Source: Streptomyces sp. FIT100
GTDB lineage: Bacteria > Actinomycetota > Actinomycetes > Streptomycetales > Streptomycetaceae
Assembly (NCBI RefSeq): GCF_024584805.1
Contig: NZ_CP075715.1
Location: forward strand, 3,034,026-3,098,025
DNA length: 64,000 bases
Direction of reading: 5' to 3'
This document shows positions 9,591 through 18,042 of the stretch, piece by piece. Below the pieces are notes generated by a model, which had not been told where the DNA came from, ran no database searches, and saw only the letters and a program-made list of their open reading frames with translations. A program made the translations under genes and the position numbers. The first letter of the stretch is position 1; every line of letters begins with the position of its first letter.

Positions 9591-10604
9591 TCAGGCGGCC
9601 GTGTGCACCGCCGGGCGGCGGCTGGCGATGACCTTCCGTGCCAGGGAGCGCGGGCTCGTCAGGAAGCCGAAGCCCCACGACATGTGCATCGTGGCCAGCG
9701 CCACGGGGATCTGGAGCCGGGCCTTCAGCGGCAGGCCCCGGCCCGCCGGGACCGAACCGGCGACGATAGCCGCGACATAGCCGGCCGGGACGACGAAGCC
9801 CAGCGGGGTGAGCGCCGCACCCACGACGACTCCCGCGGCGATCGCGCAGACCGCGGCCGGCGGGGCGAGGTAGCGGAGGTTGATCGAGCCCTGGTGGTAG
9901 CGGGCCACGACATGGCGCCAGCGGCCGTAGTTCTTGTACTGCTTGGCGAGGGCACGGACGCTCGGGCGGGGCCGGTACTGCACCTTCAGCTCGGGCGAGA
10001 ACCAGATCAGTCCGCCCGCCTCGCGGATGCGGAAGTTCAGCTCCCAGTCCTGGGCGCGGATGAACTCCTCGTTGTAACCGCCCTGCTGTTCGAGCGCCGC
10101 GCGCCGGAAGACACCGAGGTAGACCGTCTCGGCGGGGCCGGCTTCGCCGCCCGTGTGGAAGGCCGCGTTGCCCACTCCTATCTTCGAGGTCATCGCGGCC
10201 GCGACGGCGTGCTCCCAGTCGTTCTCGCCCTCGGCGTGCATGATGCCGCCGACGTTCTGCGCGCCGGTCTCCTCCAGCAGGCGGACGGCGGTGGCGATGT
10301 AGTCCGGCGAAAGCATGCCGTGGCCGTCGACCCGCACCACGACCGGGTGGCGCGACGCCTTGATGGCGGCGTTCAGCGCCGCGGGCGTGCGCCCCGTGGG
10401 GTTCGGCACGGTGTGGACGCGGGGGTCCTCCCGTACGAGCTCGGCCGCGATCTCGTCCGTACGGTCGGCGGAGGGGCCGAGCGCGATCACCACCTCCAGC
10501 TCGCCGTCGTACTCCTGCTCCAGGATGTGACGGACCGAGCTGCGCAGATGCCGCTCCTCATCGAGGACCGGCATGATCACGGAGACGGCGGGGAGGGCGG
10601 GCAT
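9591..10604 (-). CDS. Family 2 glycosyltransferase, membrane associated
   Basis: The ATG at 10604 has GAGGA 4 nt upstream and puts the GT-A domain at the very N-terminus (SVIMPVLDEERHL), giving 337 residues. The donor-binding acidic motif is VRVDGHG (about residue 93-97), and the acceptor-side ED/QxxRW equivalent is AQDWELNFR followed by the downstream QYKNYGRWRH. The last 100 residues are hydrophobic, with two probable membrane helices, as in GT2 enzymes that extend lipid-linked or secreted polymers. It sits among LCP genes, so it may build the polymer they attach; the sugar is unknown. Two tandem 38-39 bp repeats lie directly upstream of the ribosome site. Confidence 0.85.
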   Translation of the reverse strand: MPALPAVSVIMPVLDEERHLRSSVRHILEQEYDGELEVVIALGPSADRTDEIAAELVREDPRVHTVPNPTGRTPAALNAAIKASRHPVVVRVDGHGMLSPDYIATAVRLLEETGAQNVGGIMHAEGENDWEHAVAAAMTSKIGVGNAAFHTGGEAGPAETVYLGVFRRAALEQQGGYNEEFIRAQDWELNFRIREAGGLIWFSPELKVQYRPRPSVRALAKQYKNYGRWRHVVARYHQGSINLRYLAPPAAVCAIAAGVVVGAALTPLGFVVPAGYVAAIVAGSVPAGRGLPLKARLQIPVALATMHMSWGFGFLTSPRSLARKVIASRRPAVHTAA

Positions 10605-10610
10605 GAGTTC

Positions 10611-10707
10611 CTCGGGGGTACGGGGGTCGTCCCCCGGAAGACAGGAGTCTCGGGGGTACGGGGGTCGTCCCCCGGGAAGACAGGAGTCTCGGGGGTCCGG
10701 GGGCATT
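10611..10707. repeat. Tandem 38/39-bp repeat upstream of the GT2 gene
   Basis: Two nearly identical copies (10611-10648 and 10649-10687, differing by one G) and a 20-bp partial third copy (10688-10707). Each copy contains a G-run and a matching C-run able to pair. The array ends about 6 bp from the GT2 start codon and lies in the likely 5' leader of that gene. Confidence 0.85.
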
Positions 10708-10833
10708 GCCTGCCACGTTACCGCGAACGGGGGACACCGGTGCGCGCCGCCCGGGGCCGCAGATCGTATCGGCCTACAGTTCCGGGGATCCCCCGAATGC
10801 CACCCCCGACTTGCGCCCCGCGGAGGTCCGCTC

Positions 10834-12339
10834 GTGCCCACACCGCCCCGCACGCCCCCTCGGAGGCCCGTGGCCCGTGCGCAGCAGCCGCGCCGGGGAC
10901 CCCAGGTCCGGGCCGGGGTCCGGGCCCCGGTCAGGCGGCCGCACTGGGGGATGCGGATGGCGACCACGCTGTCGGTGCTGGTGCTCGGTGTGGGGGCGAT
11001 CGGGCACGCCCTGGTGACGGGCCTGGACAGCGGGATCGGACGGATCGACCCGTTCAAGGACATGAAGAACCGCCCCGAGGCCGGGAACGGGACGAACCTC
11101 CTGCTCGTCGGCACCGACGGCCGGGACCGGATCACCCGTGAGGATCGCCACAAGTACCGCCTCGGCGGCGCGCCCTGCCGCTGCACCGACACGATCATGC
11201 TGGTGCACATCTCGGCGGACCGGGAGCGGGCGAGCGTGGTGAGCCTGCCGCGTGACTCGTACGCGGAGATCCCCCCGCACACGGACGCGACCACCGGGGT
11301 GCGCCACGCGGCCCACCCGGTGAAGCTGAACGCGGCGTACGCGGAGGGCGGCCCGGCGCTGACGGTGCGGACCGTCGAGCACATGACGAAGGTGAAGATC
11401 GACCACTATCTGGAGGTCGACTTCACCAGTTTCATGAAGACGGTGGACGCGGTGGGCGGGGTGCGGATCTGCACGGCCAAGCCGATGAAGGACAACTACA
11501 CCGGTCTGGACCTGGCCGCGGGCACGCACCAGCTCGACGGTGGACGGGCGTTGCAGTACGTACGCTCGCGCCATGTCGACGGGGCCGCCGACCTGGGCCG
11601 GATGCAGCGGCAGCAGCGCTTCGTCGCGGCGCTGATCCAGCAGGCGACGAGCAGCGGGGCGCTGCTGAACCCGGTGAAGTTCCGCGAGGTCAGCCGGGCG
11701 GTGCTGAATTCGGTGCGGGCCGACAGGGGTTTCGGGGCCGATCAGCTGCTGTCGCTGGGGAAGGCGATGCGGGACTTCTCCCCCTCGTCGTCGGAGTTCA
11801 CCTCGGTGCCCGTGGGTGACGTCAGCCACCCGGTGCCGGGCATCGGCTCGACGGTGAAGTGGGATCCGGCGAAGTCGACGCGGCTCTTCGCGGCGCTGCG
11901 CGAGGACCGGCCGCTGATGCCCGATGCGCCGCGCAAGGGCAAGGGGACGACGTCGGACGCGAAGGTCGTCGTCGACGTGCCGCCCCGCGGGATCCGCGTC
12001 CAGGTCTACAACGCCACCGCCATCGACGGCCTCGGCGCCCGCGTGGACGCCGGGCTCCGGGCGAGCGGCTTCGCGACGACCAGGGCGCCGCGGAACGGGG
12101 AGCGGCGCGACCTGCGGCGCACGGTCGTGACGTACGACCCGCGCTGGGACCGCTCGGCGAAGTCGCTGGCCGCGGCGCTCCCGGGCAGTGAGCTCCGCCC
12201 GGTCCGCGGCCAGGGCCCCACGCTGCGGGTGCTGGCCGGCACGGACTTCACCAAGGTCACCCCCGTCCGCGCCGAGACCCCGCCCAAGGGCAAGGGCGTC
12301 TTCGACGCGGTGACGGGCGACGAGGTGGTGTGTCCCTGA
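10834..12339 (+). CDS. LCP family protein 4 with LytR_C domain
   Basis: The GTG at 10834 has a GGAGG 7 nt upstream and gives 501 residues; the frame stays open further upstream but without a ribosome site. The short cytoplasmic N-terminus is Arg/Pro rich, and one membrane segment covers about residues 42-60. The LCP domain shows NLLLVGTDGR, VSLPRDSYAEIP, KLNAAYAEGG and YVRSRH followed by ADLGRMQRQQRF. The segment GGAPCRCTDT carries a Cys-x-Cys that may form a disulfide outside the cell. A LytR_C domain runs from about residue 385 (RVQVYNATA). It is divergent from the GT2 gene with 229 bp between the two start codons. Confidence 0.9.
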   Translation: MPTPPRTPPRRPVARAQQPRRGPQVRAGVRAPVRRPHWGMRMATTLSVLVLGVGAIGHALVTGLDSGIGRIDPFKDMKNRPEAGNGTNLLLVGTDGRDRITREDRHKYRLGGAPCRCTDTIMLVHISADRERASVVSLPRDSYAEIPPHTDATTGVRHAAHPVKLNAAYAEGGPALTVRTVEHMTKVKIDHYLEVDFTSFMKTVDAVGGVRICTAKPMKDNYTGLDLAAGTHQLDGGRALQYVRSRHVDGAADLGRMQRQQRFVAALIQQATSSGALLNPVKFREVSRAVLNSVRADRGFGADQLLSLGKAMRDFSPSSSEFTSVPVGDVSHPVPGIGSTVKWDPAKSTRLFAALREDRPLMPDAPRKGKGTTSDAKVVVDVPPRGIRVQVYNATAIDGLGARVDAGLRASGFATTRAPRNGERRDLRRTVVTYDPRWDRSAKSLAAALPGSELRPVRGQGPTLRVLAGTDFTKVTPVRAETPPKGKGVFDAVTGDEVVCP

Positions 12340-12445
12340 GGCCCCGGGATGAGGCCCTGGGAGGAGGTCCTGGGAGGCCCCCTGAGGACCGTCCGCCGCG
12401 GGCCCGCGCGGCCCGGGGCCCGCTCGCCGCAGGGCGCGCGAGGGG

Positions 12446-12994
12446 TCAGTCCTCGTAGCCGTCCGCCGCGCGCTTCTCGCGGAGCTCCTTGATCGCACGC
12501 CGCCGCGCCAGCCGGTGCGTACGCCGGATCTGCGCCTCCTGGTAACGGCGCTTGTCGCGCTCCGACTCCGGGATCACCGGCGGCACCTGCCGGGGCTTGC
12601 CGTCCGCGTCGACCGCCGCGAAGACCAGATACGCGGAGCCGACCTGCGTCGCGGGCGTCGACTCGTTCCAGCGCTCGGCCAGGACCCGTACGCCGACCTC
12701 CATGGAGGACCGCCCGGTCCAGTTGACCTGTGCCTTCACATGGACCAGGTCACCGACCCTGACGGGCTCCAGGAAGACCATCTCGTCCATCGACGCGGTG
12801 ACGGCGGGTCCGCCCGAGTGCCGCCCGGCGACCGCTCCCGCCGCGTCGTCCACGAGTTTCATGATCACACCGCCGTGCACCGTCCCGAGGAGGTTGGTGT
12901 CGTTGTGGGTCATGATGTGGCTGAGGGTGGTGCGCGAAGCCGCGGTGGGCTTACCCGGAATATCGCCCTCCGGGGTCTGGGCCTGGTCTGTCAT
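12446..12994 (-). CDS. Acyl-CoA thioesterase, hotdog fold
   Basis: The 182-residue protein has a single hotdog domain of the YciA/BACH type: TVHGGVIMKLVDDAAG carries the substrate-loop His and Asp, and VHVKAQVNWTGRSSMEVGV the central strands. Such enzymes hydrolyse medium- and long-chain acyl-CoA in the cytosol. The C-terminal 40 residues are basic and helical. The ATG at 12994 is preferred, with AGGGTGG upstream; a GTG 9 nt further up is possible. It is divergent from LCP protein 5 across a region with two palindromes. Confidence 0.85.
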   Translation of the reverse strand: MTDQAQTPEGDIPGKPTAASRTTLSHIMTHNDTNLLGTVHGGVIMKLVDDAAGAVAGRHSGGPAVTASMDEMVFLEPVRVGDLVHVKAQVNWTGRSSMEVGVRVLAERWNESTPATQVGSAYLVFAAVDADGKPRQVPPVIPESERDKRRYQEAQIRRTHRLARRRAIKELREKRAADGYED

Positions 12995-13025
12995 GCCGTC
13001 CACCCTATGCGGCGGCCTGTGAGGC

Positions 13026-13060
13026 GATGCATTGCATCAGGTTCGCAACAGCACTGAACC
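13026..13060. promoter_or_regulatory. Palindromes in the thioesterase/LCP5 divergent region
   Basis: GATGCA-T-TGCATC is a perfect 13-bp palindrome at 13026-13038. It is followed by GGTTC and GAACC separated by 11 bp (13040-13060). Both lie in the 119 bp between divergent start codons, so they may bind a regulator. I see no clear -35/-10 pair. Confidence 0.4.
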
Positions 13061-13113
13061 GATTCCCCACCCGGCCTGTCAGGGTCCCGGACCCGGGCTG
13101 CACACTGTTCCGC

Positions 13114-14340
13114 ATGAATGACTGGCCCGAAGGCGACGGATACGGACGCGGCAGCCGGGGCGCGGAGCCCGAGGGCGCTCGCGCGATGCGGCATGTGCAG
13201 CGGCGGCCCATCCCTCAGCAGCCGCAGGGGTACGACGACCGTTACGGCGGCTACGACGCCCCGTACGACAGCGGGTACAACACGGGCCAGGTCTACGGCG
13301 CACCCGCCGGGGGCGGTCGCGACGGATACAGCGCGCCGCCGGACTACGGACGTCCCGGGCCCGACTGGCGCCGCCGCCTCAAGGTCGGATCCATCACCGT
13401 GCTCGTCCTCGTGCTCGGCGTCTCCATAGGCACGTACTTCTGGGCCGACTCCAAGATGCGCCGCGAGGTCGACCTCTCCAAGGTCATCGAGCGCCCCGAG
13501 GAGGGCGACTGCACGACCTATCTGATCGTCGGCTCGGACAGCCGCGAGGGCATGACCGCCGAGGACAAGAAGCGGCTGCACACCGGCTCGGCCGACGGCA
13601 AGCGCACCGACTCGATGATGATCCTCGCCGCCTGCGGCAGCGGCAACACGATGATCTCGCTCCCCCGCGACTCGGACGTGGAGATACCCAGCTTCGTCGG
13701 CTCCGAGTCCGGCAAGACGTTCAAGGGTGAGGGCCGCCGGGTCAAGCTCAACGCGGCGTACGCGGAGGACGGCCCCGAACTGCTCGTCCGCACCGTCGAG
13801 TACAACACCGGCCTGCGGATCGACCACTACGCGGAGATCGGCTTCGCCGGCTTCGCGAACATCGTGAACGCCCTCGGCGGCGTCGAGATGGACATTCCCA
13901 AGGCGTTCAAGGACAAGAAGTCCGGCGCCGACTTCCAGGCCGGCAAGCAGACCCTCAACGGCGAGCAGGCTCTCGCCTTCGTCCGCACCCGCTACGCCTT
14001 CGCGGGCAGCGACCTGGACCGGACGAAGAACCAGCAGAAGTTCCTCGCGGCCCTCGCGAACCAGGCGGCGACCCCGGGCACGATCCTCAACCCGTTCGCG
14101 CTCTACCCGACGCTGGGCGCGGGCCTGGACACCCTCATCGTCGACAAGGACATGTCCCTGTTCGACCTGGGCGAGATGTTCTTCGCGATGAAGGGCATCA
14201 GCAGCGGCGACGGGAAGTCCATGAACATGCCGATCTCCGGCAACCGCGGCAGCAATCTGGTCTGGGACAAGGACAAGGTCAAGCAGCTCGTGCAGCAGAT
14301 CCAGAACGACGAGAAGGTCACGGTCACCTCGGACCGCTGA
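13114..14340 (+). CDS. LCP family protein 5
   Basis: The ATG at 13114 gives 408 residues. The cytoplasmic part is rich in Tyr, Gly and Asp (YDDRYGGYDAPYD), and the membrane helix spans about 90-108. The catalytic domain has YLIVGSDSR, ISLPRDSDVEIPS, KLNAAYAEDG and FVRTRYAF with SDLDRTKNQQKF, all intact. As in LCP1 there is no LytR_C domain. It is transcribed alone, from the divergent region with the thioesterase, and ends at a strong hairpin. The Tyr-rich tail could be a target for phosphorylation or assembly; that is speculation. Confidence 0.9.
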   Translation: MNDWPEGDGYGRGSRGAEPEGARAMRHVQRRPIPQQPQGYDDRYGGYDAPYDSGYNTGQVYGAPAGGGRDGYSAPPDYGRPGPDWRRRLKVGSITVLVLVLGVSIGTYFWADSKMRREVDLSKVIERPEEGDCTTYLIVGSDSREGMTAEDKKRLHTGSADGKRTDSMMILAACGSGNTMISLPRDSDVEIPSFVGSESGKTFKGEGRRVKLNAAYAEDGPELLVRTVEYNTGLRIDHYAEIGFAGFANIVNALGGVEMDIPKAFKDKKSGADFQAGKQTLNGEQALAFVRTRYAFAGSDLDRTKNQQKFLAALANQAATPGTILNPFALYPTLGAGLDTLIVDKDMSLFDLGEMFFAMKGISSGDGKSMNMPISGNRGSNLVWDKDKVKQLVQQIQNDEKVTVTSDR

Positions 14341-14351
14341 CGCGCACGCAT

Positions 14352-14384
14352 GACAGGGGCCCCGCCACCGGCGGGGCCCCTGTC
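14352..14384. terminator. Bidirectional terminator after LCP5
   Basis: A perfect 15-bp stem (GACAGGGGCCCCGCC and its complement) with a 3-nt loop lies 11 bp after the LCP5 stop codon and 43 bp before the end of the convergent membrane-protein gene. Confidence 0.85.
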
Positions 14385-14427
14385 GTACGCCGGCCTTGTC
14401 GTACACCGGCCCTGTCTTCCGCCGCCG

Positions 14428-15075
14428 TCAGGCCGCGAAGGGGTTCGCGTGCCCGGGCAGCTGCTGCCCGGGCCGCAGGAAGCGCTGCCGGCCGCTCTCG
14501 TCCTGGACGGCGACGAATCCGGCGTCCTGGAGCCGCTGGGCGATCCGCCGGCGGCGCAGCTCGCCGATCCTGACACCGCCCAGCAGGACCGCCGCCAGCG
14601 CGGCGCCGCCCGCGAGGGCGCCGACGTACATGCCGGCCACGAGCAGGGCCACCACCATGCCGCCCACACAGATCCAGGGGAACGTCATGTTCCGGGCCGA
14701 GGCCGCCTGGGTCATCACATCGAACCCGATCCGGTCCTTCAGCCGGGCGACCGCCTCCTGCGCCCCGTCGGCGGGCTTGAGCGTCCCCGGCTGCAGCCCG
14801 GGCGCCGCACCCCCGCGGCCCGCGTCGGGATACGCGGCGATCGTCGCCGCCTCCCGCTCGCGCGCGGCGGGGGCCGGGTCCCGGTACAGGCGGACGACCA
14901 TGGTCTGCTTCTTCTGCCCCTCACGCCGGGCCTCGCCGTACTCGAACCCGTAGTGCTCGACGACGTGCGCCAGGGTCGCCGCCCTGCCCGCTCGCGCGAA
15001 CTCGTCCGTCACCACGACCACGTCCTGCGTCGCGATCTGCTTGAGCAGCGCGGATATCCGGCTGTCTGCGCTCAT
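14428..15075 (-). CDS. Conserved membrane protein of unknown function
   Basis: The ATG at 15075 has AAGGGGTGG upstream and gives 215 residues. The N-terminal 130 residues are soluble and charged: SRISALLKQIATQD, then a FEYGEARREGQKKQT segment followed by a strand rich in Arg/Val. Two adjacent hydrophobic helices follow at about 137-175 (PWICVGGMVVALLVAGMYVG and AALAAVLLGG), and a short basic tail ends the protein. I do not recognise a family with a known function. It is downstream of the acyl-CoA dehydrogenase gene on the same strand, but a hairpin separates them. Confidence 0.7.
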   Translation of the reverse strand: MSADSRISALLKQIATQDVVVVTDEFARAGRAATLAHVVEHYGFEYGEARREGQKKQTMVVRLYRDPAPAAREREAATIAAYPDAGRGGAAPGLQPGTLKPADGAQEAVARLKDRIGFDVMTQAASARNMTFPWICVGGMVVALLVAGMYVGALAGGAALAAVLLGGVRIGELRRRRIAQRLQDAGFVAVQDESGRQRFLRPGQQLPGHANPFAA

Positions 15076-15164
15076 GGCCCCACCCCTTGTCCGTTGTGCA
15101 CGCGGCAGCGGGTCGCGTGCCGCGCGGCAGCGGATCCTAACGAGCCGCCCCGCCACGACGACGA

Positions 15165-15191
15165 CAGCCCCCGGCATCGCGCCGGGGGCTG
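15165..15191 (-). terminator. Terminator of the acyl-CoA dehydrogenase gene
   Basis: CAGCCCCCGGC pairs perfectly with GCCGGGGGCTG across a 5-nt loop. It lies 47 bp beyond the dehydrogenase stop codon on the minus strand. Beside it is a tandem copy of GCTGTGTGTGCTGG (15188-15216). Confidence 0.75.
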
Positions 15192-15238
15192 TGTGTGCTG
15201 GGCTGTGTGTGCTGGGCTGCCCGTGCCGCCAGGGGCCG

Positions 15239-16387
15239 CTACGGCAGGTTGCGGGCCATGACGATGCGCTGGACCTGGTTCGTGCCCTCGTAGATCTGCG
15301 TGATCTTGGCATCGCGCATCATGCGCTCCACCGGGTAGTCGCGCGTGTAGCCGTACCCGCCGAGCAGCTGGACGGCGTCCGTGGTGACCTCCATCGCGAC
15401 GTCGGACGCGAAGCACTTGGCCGCGGCGCCGAAGAAGGTGAGGTCGCCATCGACACGCTCGGACTTGGCGGCCGCCGCGTACGTGAGCTGGCGCGCGGCC
15501 TCCAGCTTCATGGCCATGTCGGCGAGCATGAACTGGATGCCCTGGAAGTCGGCGATCGGCTTGCCGAACTGCTTGCGCTCCTTGACGTACCCCTTGGCGT
15601 AGTCGAGGGCGCCCTGCGCGATGCCGAGAGCCTGGGCCGCGATGGTGATGCGGGTGTGGTCCAGAGTCTTCATCGCGGTGGCGAAGCCGGTGCCCTCGGC
15701 GCCGATCATGCGGTCGGCGGGGATGCGGACGTTGTCGAGGTAGACCTCGCGGGTCGGGGAGCCCTTGATGCCGAGCTTCTTCTCCGGGGCGCCGAAGGAG
15801 ACGCCCTCGTCCGACTTCTCGACGACGAAGGCGGAGATGCCCTTGGAGCGCTTCTCGGGGTCGGTGACGGCCATCACCGTGTAGTACTCGGAGACACCGG
15901 CGTTGGTGATCCAGCGCTTCACGCCGTTGAGCACCCAGAAGTCGCCGTCGCGCACGGCCCTGGTCTTCATGCCGGCGGCGTCGGAGCCCGCGTCCGGCTC
16001 GGAGAGGCAGTACGAGAACATCGCGTCGCCCTTGGCGAGCGGGCCCAGGTACTTCTTCTTCAGCTCCTCGGAGCCGGAGAGGATCACCGGGAGCGAGCCC
16101 AGCTTGTTCACGGCCGGGATCAGGGAGGAGGAGGCGCAGGCGCGGGCGACCTCCTCGATGACGATCACGGTGGCCAGGGCGTCGGCGCCGGCGCCGCCGT
16201 ACTCCTCGGGGACGTGGACGGCGTGCAGGTCGGAGGCGACGAGCGCGTCGAGCGCCTCCTGCGGGAAGCGGGCCTCCTCGTCGACCGCGGCGGCGAACGG
16301 AGCGATCTTCGCCTCGGCGAGCGAGCGGACCGTCTCCCGGAGCATGTCGTGCTCTTCGGACGGGCGGTACAGGTCGAAGTCAGGCAC
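15239..16387 (-). CDS. Acyl-CoA dehydrogenase
   Basis: This 382-residue flavoenzyme has the full length of short/medium-chain acyl-CoA dehydrogenases. CLSEPDAGSDAAG (about 130-142) and WITNAGVSEYY contact FAD, and the catalytic base is the Glu in IYEGTNQVQR at about residue 367. It introduces the alpha-beta double bond of acyl-CoA, passing electrons to ETF. The GTG start is preceded by AAGGGAGA. No beta-oxidation partner is adjacent apart from the thioesterase 2 kb away, so the physiological acyl chain is unknown. It is divergent from the UDP-glucose dehydrogenase gene. Confidence 0.92.
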   Translation of the reverse strand: MPDFDLYRPSEEHDMLRETVRSLAEAKIAPFAAAVDEEARFPQEALDALVASDLHAVHVPEEYGGAGADALATVIVIEEVARACASSSLIPAVNKLGSLPVILSGSEELKKKYLGPLAKGDAMFSYCLSEPDAGSDAAGMKTRAVRDGDFWVLNGVKRWITNAGVSEYYTVMAVTDPEKRSKGISAFVVEKSDEGVSFGAPEKKLGIKGSPTREVYLDNVRIPADRMIGAEGTGFATAMKTLDHTRITIAAQALGIAQGALDYAKGYVKERKQFGKPIADFQGIQFMLADMAMKLEAARQLTYAAAAKSERVDGDLTFFGAAAKCFASDVAMEVTTDAVQLLGGYGYTRDYPVERMMRDAKITQIYEGTNQVQRIVMARNLP

Positions 16388-16436
16388 TGTGCTTATCTCC
16401 CTTTGGCGCCAAGGTGTCTCGCCCCTGAGCCCCTGC

Positions 16437-16448
16437 TAACTACCGTTA
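16437..16448. promoter_or_regulatory. Possible operator, TAAC-n4-GTTA
   Basis: A short inverted repeat in an unusually AT-rich stretch (16437-16467) between the divergent dehydrogenase genes. It could bind a TetR-type regulator or mark a promoter. Arms of four bases are weak evidence. Confidence 0.25.
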
Positions 16449-16577
16449 AGTAATACAAATTTTAGTGGGCCCGTCCGGACCGGCATACGTGAGCTTCCTG
16501 ACAGCGGAAAAATGCCCTCGGCACCGTCCGACTATGCTCGGGCGCGCACTCCTCCCCGCATCTGTCAGGAGCACCGT

Positions 16578-17918
16578 ATGGCCCTCAAGATCACCGTGGT
16601 CGGCACCGGATACCTCGGCGCCACACACGCAGCGGCCATGGCGGAGCTGGGCTTCGAGGTCCTGGGCCTCGACGTCGTGCCGGAGAAGATCGAGATGCTG
16701 GCCGCGGGCCGGGTCCCGATGTACGAGCCCGGTCTCGAGGAGCTGCTGGGCCGGCATGTCGCGGGGCACCCGGGGGCCAGCGGCCGGCTGCGCTTCACGA
16801 CCTCGTGGGACGAGCTGGAGGCGTTCGGCGGCGATGTGCACTTCGTGTGCGTGAACACTCCGCAGAAGCACGGCGAGTACGCCTGCGACATGTCGTACGT
16901 CGACGCCGCCTTCGACGCGCTCGCTCCGCGCGTGAAGAGCGGCTCGCTGGTCGTCGGCAAGTCCACCGTGCCGGTGGGCTCGGCGGACCGGCTCGCGTCG
17001 GTGCTCGCCGAGCGGTCGCCCGAGGGCGTGGAGCTGGCCTGGAACCCGGAGTTCCTGCGCGAGGGCTTCGCCGTCCAGGACACGCTGCACCCGGACCGGA
17101 TCGTGGTCGGCGTCGCGAGCGAGCGGGCGGAGAAGGTGCTGCGCGAGGTGTACGCGACGCCGGTCGCCGAGGGTTCTCCCTTCGTGGTGACGGACTTCCC
17201 GACGGCCGAGCTGGTGAAGACCTCCGCGAACTCCTTCCTGGCCACGAAGATCTCCTTCATCAACGCGATGGCCGAGGTGTGCGAGGCGGCCGGCGGCGAC
17301 GTCGCGAAGCTGGCCGAGGCGATCGGGTACGACGAGCGGATCGGCGCGAAGTTCCTGCGGGCCGGGATCGGCTTCGGCGGCGGCTGTCTGCCGAAGGACA
17401 TCCGGGCGTTCATGGCGCGCGCCGGCGAGCTGGGCGCGGACCAGGCGCTGACGTTCCTTCGCGAGGTCGACTCGATCAACATGCGGCGCCGCGGGCACAT
17501 GGTGGAGCTCGCGCGCGAGGCCGTGGGCGGCGGCTCCTTCCTCGGGAAGCGGGTCGCGGTGCTCGGCGCCGCGTTCAAGCCGGATTCGGACGACGTGCGG
17601 GACTCCCCGGCGCTGAACGTCGCCGGGCAGATCCACCTCCAGGGCGGCCAGGTGACGGTGTACGACCCGAAGGGCATGGACAACGCCCGCCGGGTCTTCC
17701 CGACGCTCGGCTACGCGAAGAGCGCGCTGGAGGCGGTGCGCGGCGCGGATGTGGTGCTGCACCTGACGGAGTGGCGGGAGTTCCGCGAGCTGGACCCGGG
17801 GGAGCTGGGCGAGGTGGCGTCCCGCCGGATCGTGCTGGACGGGCGGAACGCGCTGGACGGGGCGAAGTGGCGCGAGGCCGGGTGGACGTACCGGGCGATG
17901 GGCCGCCCCCGCGCCTGA
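16578..17918 (+). CDS. UDP-glucose 6-dehydrogenase family protein
   Basis: The 446-residue protein starts at the ATG at 16578, with AGGAG 6 nt upstream. The NAD fold begins at once (TVVGTGYLGATHA), and the catalytic Cys is in GIGFGGGCLPKD (C270), with NPEFLREG and KTSANSFLATKISFIN as family landmarks. The C-terminal substrate domain has GAAFKPDSDDVRDSP. The enzyme oxidises a UDP-hexose to the uronic acid with two NAD. UDP-glucuronate for envelope polymers fits the LCP neighbourhood. A GDP-mannose substrate cannot be excluded, as the two types share these motifs. A hairpin lies just after the stop. Confidence 0.9.
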   Translation: MALKITVVGTGYLGATHAAAMAELGFEVLGLDVVPEKIEMLAAGRVPMYEPGLEELLGRHVAGHPGASGRLRFTTSWDELEAFGGDVHFVCVNTPQKHGEYACDMSYVDAAFDALAPRVKSGSLVVGKSTVPVGSADRLASVLAERSPEGVELAWNPEFLREGFAVQDTLHPDRIVVGVASERAEKVLREVYATPVAEGSPFVVTDFPTAELVKTSANSFLATKISFINAMAEVCEAAGGDVAKLAEAIGYDERIGAKFLRAGIGFGGGCLPKDIRAFMARAGELGADQALTFLREVDSINMRRRGHMVELAREAVGGGSFLGKRVAVLGAAFKPDSDDVRDSPALNVAGQIHLQGGQVTVYDPKGMDNARRVFPTLGYAKSALEAVRGADVVLHLTEWREFRELDPGELGEVASRRIVLDGRNALDGAKWREAGWTYRAMGRPRA

Positions 17919-17926
17919 GTCCGCTC

Positions 17927-17945
17927 CCCCGGCTTCGGGCCGGGG
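17927..17945 (+). terminator. Probable terminator after the UDP-glucose dehydrogenase
   Basis: CCCCGGC and GCCGGGG pair around a TTCGG loop 8 bp after the stop codon. The stem is short (7 bp) but all G-C, and it has no T run. Confidence 0.55.
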
Positions 17946-18042
17946 TCAGTGCCTGGCCGCGGCGACACGACCGCACAGAACGGCCCGGCACCGGCACCGC
18001 GGACCAGGAGGCTCCCGCGGCGCCGGGGGCCGGCCGGAGGTG

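Noticed and set aside
10611..10707. CRISPR array
   Set aside because: The copies are adjacent with no spacers and there are no cas genes. It is a plain tandem repeat.
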